A stretch of DNA of 64,000 bases. Source: Thinopyrum elongatum (taxonomy: Eukaryota; Streptophyta; Magnoliopsida; Poales; Poaceae). The notes under the pieces are model-generated. The model was given only the letters and a program-made list of their open reading frames with translations. It was not told the DNA's origin and did not search any database. Of the stretch, positions 55,136 to 64,000 are shown in pieces (positions within the stretch are counted from its first letter, which is position 1; each line of letters starts with the position of its first letter). A program made the translations under genes and the position numbers. Where the stretch lies: positions 278,266,904 through 278,330,903 of the forward strand of contig CM022303.1 in the NCBI GenBank assembly GCA_011799875.1. Reading direction: 5' to 3'.

Positions 55136-55724
55136 GATGGGCGTGAAAGGAGATTCAAATATTTAGTTGCGTGTATAGAAAATGTCAACATAAAAGGGAT
55201 TCAAATATTTGAATTCGAGATGATGATACATGTAATTCATACTCAAACCAAAATTGATCTATCAAACATGCATACTCATATGAATTCGCGCGCATCTATG
55301 TTATTTAATATCTAGATATTACTGATCCATACATTTGAGTAGAACATAATTTGGTTTAAAATTTTTGAATTCAACCTTATGATTTTGAGATCATTGTATT
55401 TGTAAATCATATTATATATATAAAGGAGCAGAATTCTTTGTTGTGCTTTTGAAAGTATATATAAAAAATGATGTATATAGATTTTTTTCGAATCGAAAAT
55501 GGATCCTGCCTGGAAAAAAAGAATACAAAATGAATTGGAATTGAGTTGGCACGGTAAACATGCAAGCTTTTTCTAAAAAATTTGAACGAAGCGGCGAAAC
55601 TCGCAGTAACCGCCCGAAACCAAAATATGGGAGATGAAAATTACTGCCTGTCCCTGACATGCAACACATGTCGGCTCGATTTCAATAGGTCTTGATAGGG
55701 GAAGGTTTGTAATTTCACTCAAAC
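55136..55724. other. AT-rich intergenic sequence
   Basis: Contains a direct repeat 'gattcaaatattt(a/g)' at about 55152 and 55199. Nothing else recognised. Confidence 0.3.
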
Positions 55725-56460
55725 GTGACATAACCACCTCTCACCCGGATTCATACACGGTGGGCGCCAAAACACAGTGTCTCCTCGGCCGAAATCGCCT
55801 CTCACCTCCCACCTCAATTCATACATGGTGGGCGCCAAAACAAACTCTCCTCGGCCGAAATCTCCGTCGGCAAATATTCGGTGTATGCGAGATTACCGTC
55901 CTATCCCCAACCGACTAATATTGCTGTGATGTAGGAGATTTTAAATGGGGGCTAAGTTTGTAAATTTCCTCGCATTTGAGACAAGCACGCCCTGAAGACA
56001 TGGTTCCCCCCTTCCTCTCTCCCTCCATTTCCCCAATCGTACTCCGTGGGCACCAAAACACCCTCTGCACCGCAGTCTCCTCCGTCCGCCACCCCATCCA
56101 CCGCCGTCCTCCTCCACCATGCCGGAGCTGTTACCCCGACACTGTCGTCCATTACAAGATATCGACCTCTCTCATCCACGGCTTTGGACCAGGATCCCTG
56201 CATCCCGTCCTCTCGCTTCATCCCCGCCGTCGTCCACCTTGCCGGTGCCGCTCCTACGACCGTCTCGTCCACCGTGCCAGGATATTTCCCCCGCCGCCAC
56301 CATCTACCCTCCTAGATCTGCTTCCACGCCGCCGACAGCCATCGCTACCGCAGCATCGTCAAATTCTCAACAGATGCATACACGGCACCGCACCAGAGGC
56401 GGTACTCTTTCGTATCTGCTCAACTTATTTATCGCAGCAAGAAAATAGATCACAACTGCT
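55725..56460 (+). other. Repeat-containing 5' leader of Ptta-like gene copy 2
   Basis: Two copies of a ~65-bp unit (ttcatacacggtgggcgcca...tctcctcggccgaaat at about 55750 and 55820) and a weaker third near 56035. A CT/GC-rich stretch with ATG at 56119 follows (MPELLPRHCRPLQDIDLS), reading about 109 codons without a known domain. Exon 1 status is conjectural. Confidence 0.3.
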
Positions 56461-56559
56461 TTACTGTGATTTCTTGTCCATCACTTAGGATCTTACTTGT
56501 TAGTTGAAAGCAAACATTGGTTGCGAAGTTGCCTTTATCCGGTTTGCACCTTCAGATCC

Positions 56560-58440
56560 GCCATGGCACGCTCAACACTATACTCGCAATGCTTATGGTT
56601 TTCCCCTTTTATATTCCACACTAGTTAAATGACAGTAGACTAAATTTCAAAATTGGGTCAGTCAATTTTTGAGAGATTACCGGAGTTCGCCGGAGGGAAG
56701 GAAGGGGCTCGGGTGGGGACGGTGGTTGTGGGGGGCGGTGGCCTGGCGGTGGTGGGGCCTCGCCGAAGGAAAAAAAACTCAACGCGAGTGGGGGCGGGGG
56801 TGGGGGGTGGGGGTGGTGGAGGAACACAGGCGGTGGGGGCGGTTCAGGGGAGGCCGGGGGGTCGGGGCTGGTGGTTTGGCCGGCGGCCCGTGCGGTGTTC
56901 TGTAGGGGAAGAATCAGAGACGAGGAAGAAGAAGGGTTAGGAGACGTAGGATCTTCATCCAACCGCCTGAAATGGTCGACTAATCCAAATGACGAAAGTC
57001 ACGCAACTTGCATGCAGACATTCCTTTATATTCAGTACCATTATCGTAGCTGCTTAGCAATACTCCTCAATCCATCGAGCTAAACAACGTGCCACTCATA
57101 ATTCCAAACTTGTTGCTCAAATACGAGTCTGATATGATGCTGATATTACTAAAACAGATAACGTTTAATTGGTCAGCTAATGTTCCTACTTTACTTTCGA
57201 AAAGCACATGCGCCACATATCGAGGGACAGCAGGGAGTTGCGTTCTTTATGCGCTCTGGTTCATCATGTGTGGCCAACCAACATTTTATTATCCAAAATC
57301 TGCTTGGTCTTCTTTAGCATGCTCCTCTTCTGTTCTTCTTTTCTAAGTACTCTCTCCGTACCTAAATATAAGTCTTTGTAGAGATTCCTCCATGGACTAC
57401 ATACGGAGCAAAATGAGTGAATCTACACTCTAAAATGTATCTATATACATCCGTATGTGATCCATAGTGGAATCTCTACAAAGACTTGTATTTAGGAACA
57501 GAGGGAGTATAATAGTTGTACAATATGTTCTTTGTAGTGAAGAGGAGTAGGGGCATTTGCAGTGTACAGGTCTATTCGGTCGCTTGTCATGGACGCTTTC
57601 AACTCATCCGTGTTGGTCTTCATGTTGATTGTCATGGACGCTTTCAACTCTTCGTATTTGATCATATGTGTCGCCTTTGAGAGTTAGACTGATAGTAACA
57701 GTACTGCGCCTTCAGTTGTAGAGAGCTGGTATCCGAAGCCTTTCTAGCCGTACCGGCAATACTAGCACATATATTCCAGCAAGTTCCACTTTCCTGATTT
57801 TACTCCTGATGCTTAGGGTTTTCCCATTATATCTACACTATGATCTGCGTAGGTGCTTTGTGACCTACTAGCAGCTATCCACCCTTTAAAGCTAAATAAC
57901 AAACCAATCATACGTCCTAAGGTTCTTCAAATACGAATGTGATATGATACTGACATTAGCAAACAGACACACATTTAATTGGTTAGCTAATGCTCCCACT
58001 TGATTTTCCAAATGCATGTGGCCACATATAGAGAGACAGCATGGAATTGCATTTCTTTGGGCGCTGTGATTCATCATGAGTGGGCAACCAACATTGTATG
58101 GAAAGATGCGGAATCTCAAGAATATGCTTCCTCTTATGTTCTTTAACATGTTCCTCTTTTGTTATTCTGTATTTAGTACATACAGTATGTTCCTTGTCAG
58201 GAAGGGGAGCAGGGACATCTGCAGTCAACAGCTGATAGAGCTGGCCTGTACATGATCGATAGGCTTTCAATTAGTAGCAGCAATACAATACTGTATTTTC
58301 CAGCCAGTTCCATTTTCCCGATTTATATATGCTGGTTATGGTGTACCCCTTTTATGTACACTACGATCTGCCTAGTTGTTGTGTGCTCTTGTTATCATGG
58401 TTTGGCAATAAACTCTCTATACAGTATATTATGAACCTAT
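56560..58440 (+). repeat. Tandemly duplicated intron-like block (~0.5-0.8 kb unit)
   Basis: Copy 1 (about 57090-57890) and copy 2 (about 57900-58440) share, in order, 'caaatacga(g/a)t(c/g)tgatatgat', 'tttaattggt(c/t)agctaatg', 'ccacatat(c/a)gag', 'gggcaaccaacatt', 'gtacaatatgttc/acagtatgttcc', and a 'gcttagggttttccc' tail. A third tail is at about 56560-56615. Copy 1 alone carries a Stowaway MITE. 56640-57020 is a separate GC-rich insertion related to 46610-46990. Confidence 0.7.
57348..57509. mobile_element. Stowaway MITE, same family as 16190-16346
   Basis: TActctctccgtacctaaat at the left and atttaggaacagagggagTA at the right, 162 bp. The duplicate block at 58150-58195 shows the uninterrupted site (tttagTAcatacagtatgtt). 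Confidence 0.9.
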
Positions 58441-58659
58441 CATCTGCCAACTATCCTTACTTCTGGAGCCTATTTTTTGTGTACTTGTGCCAGATTATAT
58501 TAATGCACGCACCATATTACAGCACACATGGGCTCTCTCATCAGAATCCAGTGATATCACACAAGGGTTTACAGGGAGCCCCTATATTAGAATATCCTCT
58601 GCATTACAAAGATAATCTCACTACTATTTATGTTTTAATGCTTCTCAAATATTGTACAT

Positions 58660-58842
58660 AATCACAATGAATATGAGAATGCGCGCATCAGAAGAATATT
58701 GTGGAACACTGCAATGACTAACAAAATTGGCACCAAGGCATTGAGTTCCATTCTGGATGCAATGAAACTCATACGCTCCCCACCTGCAGATTCATGTTCA
58801 GAATATGATCCTAATGACTATTCTGACCTCGAGGAGTCAAAG
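58660..58842 (+). pseudogene. Ptta-like gene copy 2, exon A
   Basis: Reads ENARIRRILWNTAMTNKIG, TKALSSILDAMKLIRS and an acidic end (EYDPNDYSDLEESK), then |GTAGAT. The upstream border is uncertain. The tail joins in phase to the exon at 59075. Confidence 0.5.
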
Positions 58843-59074
58843 GTAGATGGCCTGTCCTTTTCACCCATCAAGGTGCCTGTTCTAATTTGGCAAGGTTTTA
58901 TTGATTGCGCGTATCTTGCATAAGGTGTCTTGCATTTCTTCTACTTTGTTGCACCGCCATCTGCTTAGTTTACTCATCATATATGTCAAGATGCCATGCC
59001 CATCCATTATCAATACATATTCCATCTGTCATCATACCATGTTTTTCCACTCAAATGTTGTTCTTGTGCATCAG

Positions 59075-59550
59075 ACATCAAAAAGGAAGAGGGTGATTGC
59101 CGAACCTGAAGGAGCACCAGCAAAGTCCTTGAAAAACGTGGTGGTGCCGGAGAAATCAGATAGCACCCACTTATATTGGCTCTACAACCAGTGACACGAA
59201 ACGTAGGACCGACTCCAGCAGACTGTACCCATACTTCACTGGCCACATCACTAGCCCCACCACACAGGACCTGCACTCCAGCAAAAGGTATGCCAATTTC
59301 AGTTGCCATAGCACCAGCCGTACCACAGAAAAATCCCACTCTAGCAAAAAGTACAGCAAGTCCACCGGCCGAAGACCTATCCCAACTGCAGAGACGGCCA
59401 ATTCCTGCATATTGGAACCCCATTCCAGTTATTCCCAGTTTAAAAGACAATGCCTTCAATGTTGTTAGGGACTACGTGCATATATTCCCATCATGGGAAG
59501 ATTATAGTGAAGACAAACACCATTTTCACATCTTCCTGTCCCACTTACGT
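59075..59550 (+). pseudogene. Ptta-like gene copy 2, exon B
   Basis: CATCAG|ACA starts TSKRKRVIAEPEGAPAKS, a basic patch that looks like a nuclear localisation signal. The frame is lost at about 59165-59176 (it would stop at TGA near 59194). One base away the adjacent frame continues through a Pro/Ala/Thr-rich linker (VGPTPADCTHTSLATS, APAVPQKNPTLAKSTASP) to NAFNVVRDYVHIFPSWEDYS and HFHIFLSHLR|GTAAGT. The end and the next exon join in phase. Confidence 0.6.
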
Positions 59551-59635
59551 GTAAGTGCTATTATTCATGGTGATTATTTTCCTGTTTTCTGCTGATTGAA
59601 CACATCAATGATTTATATTACATTGTTGTAAGTAG

Positions 59636-59839
59636 GCGAGGGTCAATTTGGATAGTCATGACAAACAAAGCTTGCTTGCGCTTTTCAAGGAAGCATTGCA
59701 GCAGTATCGATGTTACCTGAGGAAAACACACTTTGATGGCAAGTCTATAAACAAATTTCCGGTGAAGTCTCCTGTGCTAAATTTACAAGACATTGAATGG
59801 AAAAACCTTGTTATGCACTGGTCTCGTTCCCAGGATGAG
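59636..59839 (+). pseudogene. Ptta-like gene copy 2, exon C
   Basis: Between AGTAG| and |GTACTG: ARVNLDSHDKQSLLALFKEA, RCYLRKTHFDGKSINKFPVK, then DIEWKNLVMHWSRSQDE. The order FKEAL...YRxxLRKxHFDG...PVKSP...DxxWxxLVxxWS matches the plant Ptta/En/Spm (Transposase_24) domain as I remember it. 68 codons, no stop. Confidence 0.65.
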
Positions 59840-59912
59840 GTACTGTCTATGATATCACATGACAATTTGAACTTCTACTTTTCCGCATGTGCCTTACGGA
59901 TCTCTTTTGCAG

Positions 59913-59990
59913 GAAATCTGCTCGAAGAACAATTCCGGTTTGAAAAGGATGACAGGATCTCGCAAATATACTGCCCACTGCTTTGCTCTT
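59913..59990 (+). pseudogene. Ptta-like gene copy 2, exon D
   Basis: TTTTGCAG|GAA begins EICSKNNSGLKRMTGSRKYT, then AHCFAL, ending before GTTAGT. The KN...TGSRKYTAH signature is the family's most conserved block. Confidence 0.65.
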
Positions 59991-60540
59991 GTTAGTACCT
60001 GTTGTCCTGTATCACTGTACTTGCATTCATACCTGGTTCATTGTGTGACAGCAGTATGCATGATATCTTGCTTATCAATTATTCGCTCCAAATTATCAGA
60101 TCTGTATTAATGGTTACATTAATGTAGAATATACCCAATGCCAATGAAAAAGTTTAGCTCTGCATTGTTCTTGTAAGTACGTCTGTCCTTTATCAGTGTA
60201 CTTATATTGACAGCTAGTTGTTCATGTACCATCACTCTGCAGCTTATTTTCCTTTGCCCTCCATTTTCTACACATCAGATCTATGTTTACTCTTACCATA
60301 AGGTTGGATAAAACCAATGGCACTGAAGAAGTTTAGCTCTGCATTGCTCTTGGCTGTACCTTTTGCCTGTATAGTGGTACTTACATTTATAGCTACTTGG
60401 TTATGTAGCATCACTCTTCATCTTATCTTAAATATTCTCCATTTTTTCCTTATATTATCACATCTATATATACTCTTAACAAAATGCAGAATAAAGGCAA
60501 TGCTTATGAAGAAGATAATGTGGTAAACTTCTTGAATTCC
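59977..60540 (+). repeat. Triplicated ~180-bp exon-intron unit
   Basis: Three diverged units begin near 59983, 60163 and 60341 with (tg)ctctt-g-taagtacct/gtacg followed by 'gtac(t)tacatt' and ending 'cagatct...atactctta'. The second and third carry 'ccaatggcactgaagaagtt' then 'tagctctgcattg(c/t)tctt'. They look like tandem copies of a short exon with its donor and part of an intron. Confidence 0.65.
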
Positions 60541-60593
60541 CCCCCCCCATCAGCATGGACAAGGGCTTTATAGAGCCGGTCTTCACCACTAAT
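60490..60593 (+). pseudogene. Ptta-like gene copy 2, exon E
   Basis: ATGCAG| then GNAYEEDNVVNFLNS, a run of ten C residues (60539-60548), and, in another frame, MDKGFIEPVFTTN|GTAAGT. The C run is exactly where the frame changes, so it is either a slippage mutation or an assembly error. No coiled-coil exon like 51974-52360 was found before the LTR at 60810. Confidence 0.55.
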
Positions 60594-60809
60594 GTAAGTT
60601 TGTCCTTCTCAAGCCTTCAAACTTTGTTGTGTATATTTGGTTAGGCATGACTGCAACAGCTGTTTATTTTTTGTGTTTGCATCAAATTGCATGTTTAAAG
60701 TTTATTATGAAGTTCATAAACAAAAGTTTGTCCTTCTCAATTTAAGTTTTCAGTTGTACAACCAAGTTCCTTCTTCATACCATGTAAATTAAACTATACA
60801 GAGCAAGTG
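60594..60809 (+). other. Intron-like sequence truncated by an LTR
   Basis: Begins with GTAAGT and is cut at 60810 by a Gypsy LTR, so the gene's last exon may lie beyond the element, outside the window. Confidence 0.4.
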
Positions 60810-60990
60810 TGTCGGTGTACTAAGTATTGGGCCATTAGTACCCCGTACTTGTGCACGGGAAGTTGTAGCCATACTCGCGGCAAGGCTTGTCGGGGAACAG
60901 TTCGAGGTTGACTCAGGCTACCAGAGAAATTCTCAAGTCAAAGATCTAAGGATCAGCAGATAAGGAGAGCTAGAATCCGAAAGCCAGCTT

Positions 60991-61012
60991 CCCCGGCAAG
61001 ATCTTGCCGGGG
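60991..61012. promoter_or_regulatory. Perfect 22-bp palindrome in LTR U3
   Basis: Half-site CCCCGGCAAGA followed by its exact reverse complement. The word GGCAAGA also forms the core of the adjoining tandem units, so the palindrome may be an inverted pair of the same motif. Confidence 0.85.
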
Positions 61013-61028
61013 TGGCCTGCGAAGCCCG

Positions 61029-61087
61029 GCAAGATTCGGCGCCCAGCAAGATTCGGCGCCCGGCAAGATTCGGCGCCCGGCAAGATT
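61029..61087 (+). repeat. 17-19-bp minisatellite in LTR U3
   Basis: Three to four copies of CAAGATTCGGCGCCCGG in tandem, upstream of the TATA box. Confidence 0.85.
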
Positions 61088-61651
61088 CTGTTGCTGTGCC
61101 ACCGTTCTGGTACAGCAACAAGCCCGACATTCTGGGTCCTTCTTTGGATGCGTGGCAACGCGCTAGTGGAGGAGAGCTTAAGCGGTGCTGATGGGACGGC
61201 CCCTTTTTCCATCCCCAAGAAAGTGAGGACACCTAAACGGACACCTCACGGTGCATTAAATGCGTTCGTCCTAATCCGTCAGTGGTTAGGTATGATAACC
61301 CTGTAGCTACTTTACACCTCAATGTATATACATTTTGCCACTGTGGTGACCCCTTTGAGCATATAAAAGGAGGCCCAAGGCAACTGCTACAGGGGGGAGG
61401 ATCTTCGGGCCCATTCTGCATGCGTAGCTGCTCTTTGAACATGCAGTTCATCGCAAGCACTCCTGGAGCCTGGGCTCAAGAACACTGATAATAAAACAAA
61501 GCAGGAGTAGGGTTTTACGCTGATTAGCGGCCCGAACCTGGGTAAAATCGCCCCACGTCGATCATTGGTTCTGCTCTTTGCGCATACCTCTCCCCCTGTC
61601 GAATCGTAAAGGGATTCCTTGAGGGTCCCATAGGTGTCGCACGCCGACATC

Positions 61652-61671
61652 TTTGGCGCGCCAGGTAGGGG
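61652..61671 (+). other. Primer binding site candidate
   Basis: TTTGGCGCGCCAGGTAGGGG directly follows the LTR. The tRNA was not assigned. Confidence 0.6.
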
Positions 61672-61735
61672 GAGATCGTAGGTTGTGTGAACCTGATCCA
61701 GTGATCGGCGCCTTAGTTTCTTCATCATCTTCATC

Positions 61736-64000
61736 ATGCCACCCAAGAAGAAGAGCGCCGCAACGGCGCAACCATCCACGTCCGTTTTACCTGTGCCCTT
61801 GCATACGGGCAATGGCGTGGGTGCAGAAAGAAGAGGATTAGAGCCTCCACGGCGTTCCGGTGATCGAAGCCAGGCGAGCGGTGTCGTTCGCAGCGGCAGC
61901 GGCAACCCACACGCCGCTGGATCCAGAGATGGAGCTGTGTTGCCTACGGGTGGCACAATGAATTCCAGAGATCGGAGGACGCTTTCTGGGGCTCCCGCGC
62001 CGGCGCCAGTGTCACGGCCTTCCCAGGCCGTGCACGATGAGCAACGTCATGGCGCTGGTGGTTCAGGGCATCCCCATGAAAAGATTTCTGCGCATCGATC
62101 CCAAGGTGCGCGGGCCCAGCATGCACACCGAGCTGCCGGCGGAGGTGGTGCGTGGTTGCGTGACCGTGACGGTGCTCCTTCTAACATGGCTAGGAGTCAG
62201 AGCACCTCATGTACCTCTCACCTGTCGCCGCCGCCTATGCCAGCGGAAGCCTTGGCACGTGCGCAGCTGCTCCTCAATTTCCCTCCTGCTCCGGAGAAGA
62301 TGGAGGAGTGGCGAGCTACTATCCAGAGCCTCATCGGCTTCGCCAACAAAGATGGACCACATGAGGCAGGGCCCTCATAGCGGCGGCCCATCGATCCGGC
62401 GCGAGACGATGTGGAGAAAACCGGAGGTGGTGCAACCACGGTGCACTCCCCTCCGCGACACCAGCGGCGGTCGACAACCCATCGGGTCGATCGCCGTGAT
62501 GATGATTCCACGGCATCGTCCTATCCACGGATGCGCCGTGACCAGCGTCAAGTTCTCCAGGAACGAGGCAAAGAGGACGCTCGAACCACCATCGAGCGGC
62601 GACGGGAAGCGCGCTATCAATTTGATAAGCGCGCAGGGCCGGCTGTCGACGAGCCTGCGCCAGGGGATGCAGGTGACTTGCCTTACGAGGTAGGGACTCT
62701 AGTGTTTACCCGTGAGCTGTGACAAGTCCAGTGGCCCAATTCCCGAACCTTCAAGCCAGAGGTCCCGGAGAAATATGACGGCAAGACTCATCCCTCGGAG
62801 TTCCTGAGCATCTACACCATTGCGGTGCAGGCTGCCGGGGGCCAAGATGACAAGATACTTGCCAACTACTTCCCGTTGGTACTCAAACCCAACGTCAGGT
62901 CGTGGTTGATGCATCTGCCGGAGAATTCTATTTCTTCTTGGTCAGATCTGTGCCATCAGTTTGTTGGCGCCTTTGTCGGAGGCCACCAAGCTCCTGGCCA
63001 AGAGAGTGATTTGCATATCATCCCTCAGAAGGAGGGCGAACCCCTGCGCAAGTTTATGCAGAGATTTAGCCGGGTGTAGTACAATATTCCTGACGTTCAC
63101 CCTGCCGCTGTTATTAGCGCGTTTCACCAGAACGTGCGTAACCGCAGAATGCGGGAAGAGCTGGCAATGAACAAAGTCAGGAGTATTGCCGAGCTTTATG
63201 CTTTGGCCGATAAGTGCGCCCAAGCTGAAGAGGGGAGGAAACTCCCTGGCAAGGCTGTTGGCACGGGGAGCGAATCAGAAGACGATGACGCTGCAACCCC
63301 GTCAAGGAAAGGCCGGCGGCGGAACAAGAAGCGCAAAGGCAAGGCCGTGCTTGCTGTAGAGGAATCCGGCAACCCCGGCACCACCAAGAAGGCCAAGATT
63401 GACAACCCCGGCAAGGAACTTGCCGGGTGCTCTTCATGCCAGGCCTTGGCGGCTGCCGACAAGTCGGAAAACTCCAGCAAACACTACTGCAAGATCCATC
63501 GCACCAAGGGTCACGATCTCCAAAACTGCCGGCAAGTTGAACAGCTTGTCGAGAAGCAGAGGGCTGAGTATGAAAGGCGAGATAAGGAGAAGGCCCATGA
63601 TGTTGCTGAGGGGTCCGGCAAGAAGCGCGGTGGCCGAGGGGGTCGCCGCGGCAAGGCTAAGCAACAGAGGGAGAGGCCCACTCGAGGCCGTGACAAAGAA
63701 GAAGATGATGATGAAGAAGATGATGAGTCCAGTGAGCAAGAATTCCAAAAAGCTACAGAGGCCATGTGTATCGACGGGGGCGCCTCGTTGCATTCTTCCC
63801 ACCATCGGCTCAAACAGTGGGTGCGAGAAGTCAATGCAACAGAGCCATCGCTGGATGCATGTAAGCCCCTGAAGTGGTCCAATACGCCTATCATTTTCGA
63901 CGCCGAGGATCACCCTGATCGCACAACCGCGGTCGGGTGCTTGCCATTGTTGGTCTCACCAACAATCCGCAACCTCAAGGTGACGAAAATGCTAGTTAAC
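61736..64000 (+). pseudogene. gag to start of protease, Tat/Retand-type element
   Basis: One frame from ATG 61736 (MPPKKKSAATAQ) to the window end, broken by TAG at 62378-62380, TGA at 62720-62722 and TAG at 63077-63079. The first 215 residues are basic and low-complexity. The capsid core follows (PEKYDGKTHPSEFLSIYTIA, NVRSWLMHLPENSISSWSDL, EGEPLRKFMQRFSRV-stop-YNIPDV). Next are a lysine-rich linker, a knuckle YCKIHRTKGHDLQNC (about 63489-63533), a poly-Asp/Glu tail and IIFDAEDHP...LPLLVSP, the N-terminal segment of protease. The frame is open from 63080 to 64000. All three stops are explicable as C-to-T changes. Confidence 0.8.

Larger units (their letters stand above)
60810..61649 (+). repeat. 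5' LTR of the Tat/Retand-type element
   Basis: 840 bp with TG...CA ends. TATAAAAG at 61362-61369. U3 holds a perfect 22-bp palindrome at 60991-61012 and a tandem array of AAGATTCGGCGCCCGGC units (about 61029-61087). Confidence 0.85.
60810..64000 (+). mobile_element. Tat/Retand-type Gypsy retrotransposon, 5' part
   Basis: Complete 5' LTR (60810-61649), primer site and gag, running off the window as protease begins. LTR ends TGTCGG...CCGACA are themselves inverted. The gag layout (long basic N-terminus, capsid core, C-H-H-C type knuckle, acidic tail) is characteristic of the Tat/Retand lineage in grasses. AAGTG (60805-60809) is the candidate left target duplication. Confidence 0.8.

Noticed and set aside
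1..64000. tRNA, rRNA or organelle-derived genes
   Set aside because: Only primer-site complements of tRNA 3' ends were seen; no cloverleaf-length match was noticed by eye.

Overview
The window looks like nuclear DNA of a Triticeae grass (wheat, barley, rye or a relative). The evidence is the repeat content. It includes an Angela/BARE-type solo LTR, Athila-type Gypsy LTRs with tRNA-Asp primer sites, a Sirevirus LTR, a Reina-type chromovirus, a Tat/Retand-type Gypsy element, Stowaway MITEs with TA target duplications, Mutator-like MITEs with 9-bp duplications and Helitron 3' ends. Genes have GC-rich grass-type exons. No prokaryotic or organellar feature was seen. Family names are from memory and were not checked against a repeat library.

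Layout. 1-4107: 3' part of a Sirevirus inserted in a reversed Gypsy LTR. 4108-7790: decayed L1-type LINE carrying a MITE. 7865-13271: nearly complete reversed Reina-type element with identical 5-bp target duplications, lying at the 3' end of an OEP40-like chloroplast outer-envelope gene (13566-14660, minus). 14.9-23.6 kb: Helitron ends, MITEs, a 'catggcaact' tandem array, two elements with perfect 9-bp duplications, and exon 1 of a GH32 vacuolar invertase/fructosyltransferase whose intron donor holds a Stowaway MITE. 24379-36437: nested Gypsy elements, the inner one split by an Angela-type solo LTR with a CTTTC duplication. 36438 to about 40.3 kb: CACTA-like sequence with dense subterminal repeats.

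41-60.6 kb is a gene-remnant island: an F-box/DUF295 gene with an early nonsense codon (minus), a Helitron, a SINA-like fragment without most of its RING, a 3'-5' exonuclease fragment, an AP2/ERF copy beside a Harbinger-like end, and two paralogues of a spliced gene family related to plant Ptta/En/Spm (Transposase_24-type) proteins. 60810-64000: 5' LTR and gag of a Tat/Retand-type Gypsy element running off the window.

Only the OEP40-like gene looks intact. The other host-type genes are truncated, shifted or carry a nonsense codon. Retroelement proteins (capsid, protease, reverse transcriptase, integrase) would act together within each element but are mostly broken. The most unusual material is the Ptta-like gene pair, with preserved splice sites, exon-intron triplication and a 12-residue repeat; the MITE in the GH32 donor; and a duplicated block that carries an occupied and an empty MITE site side by side.
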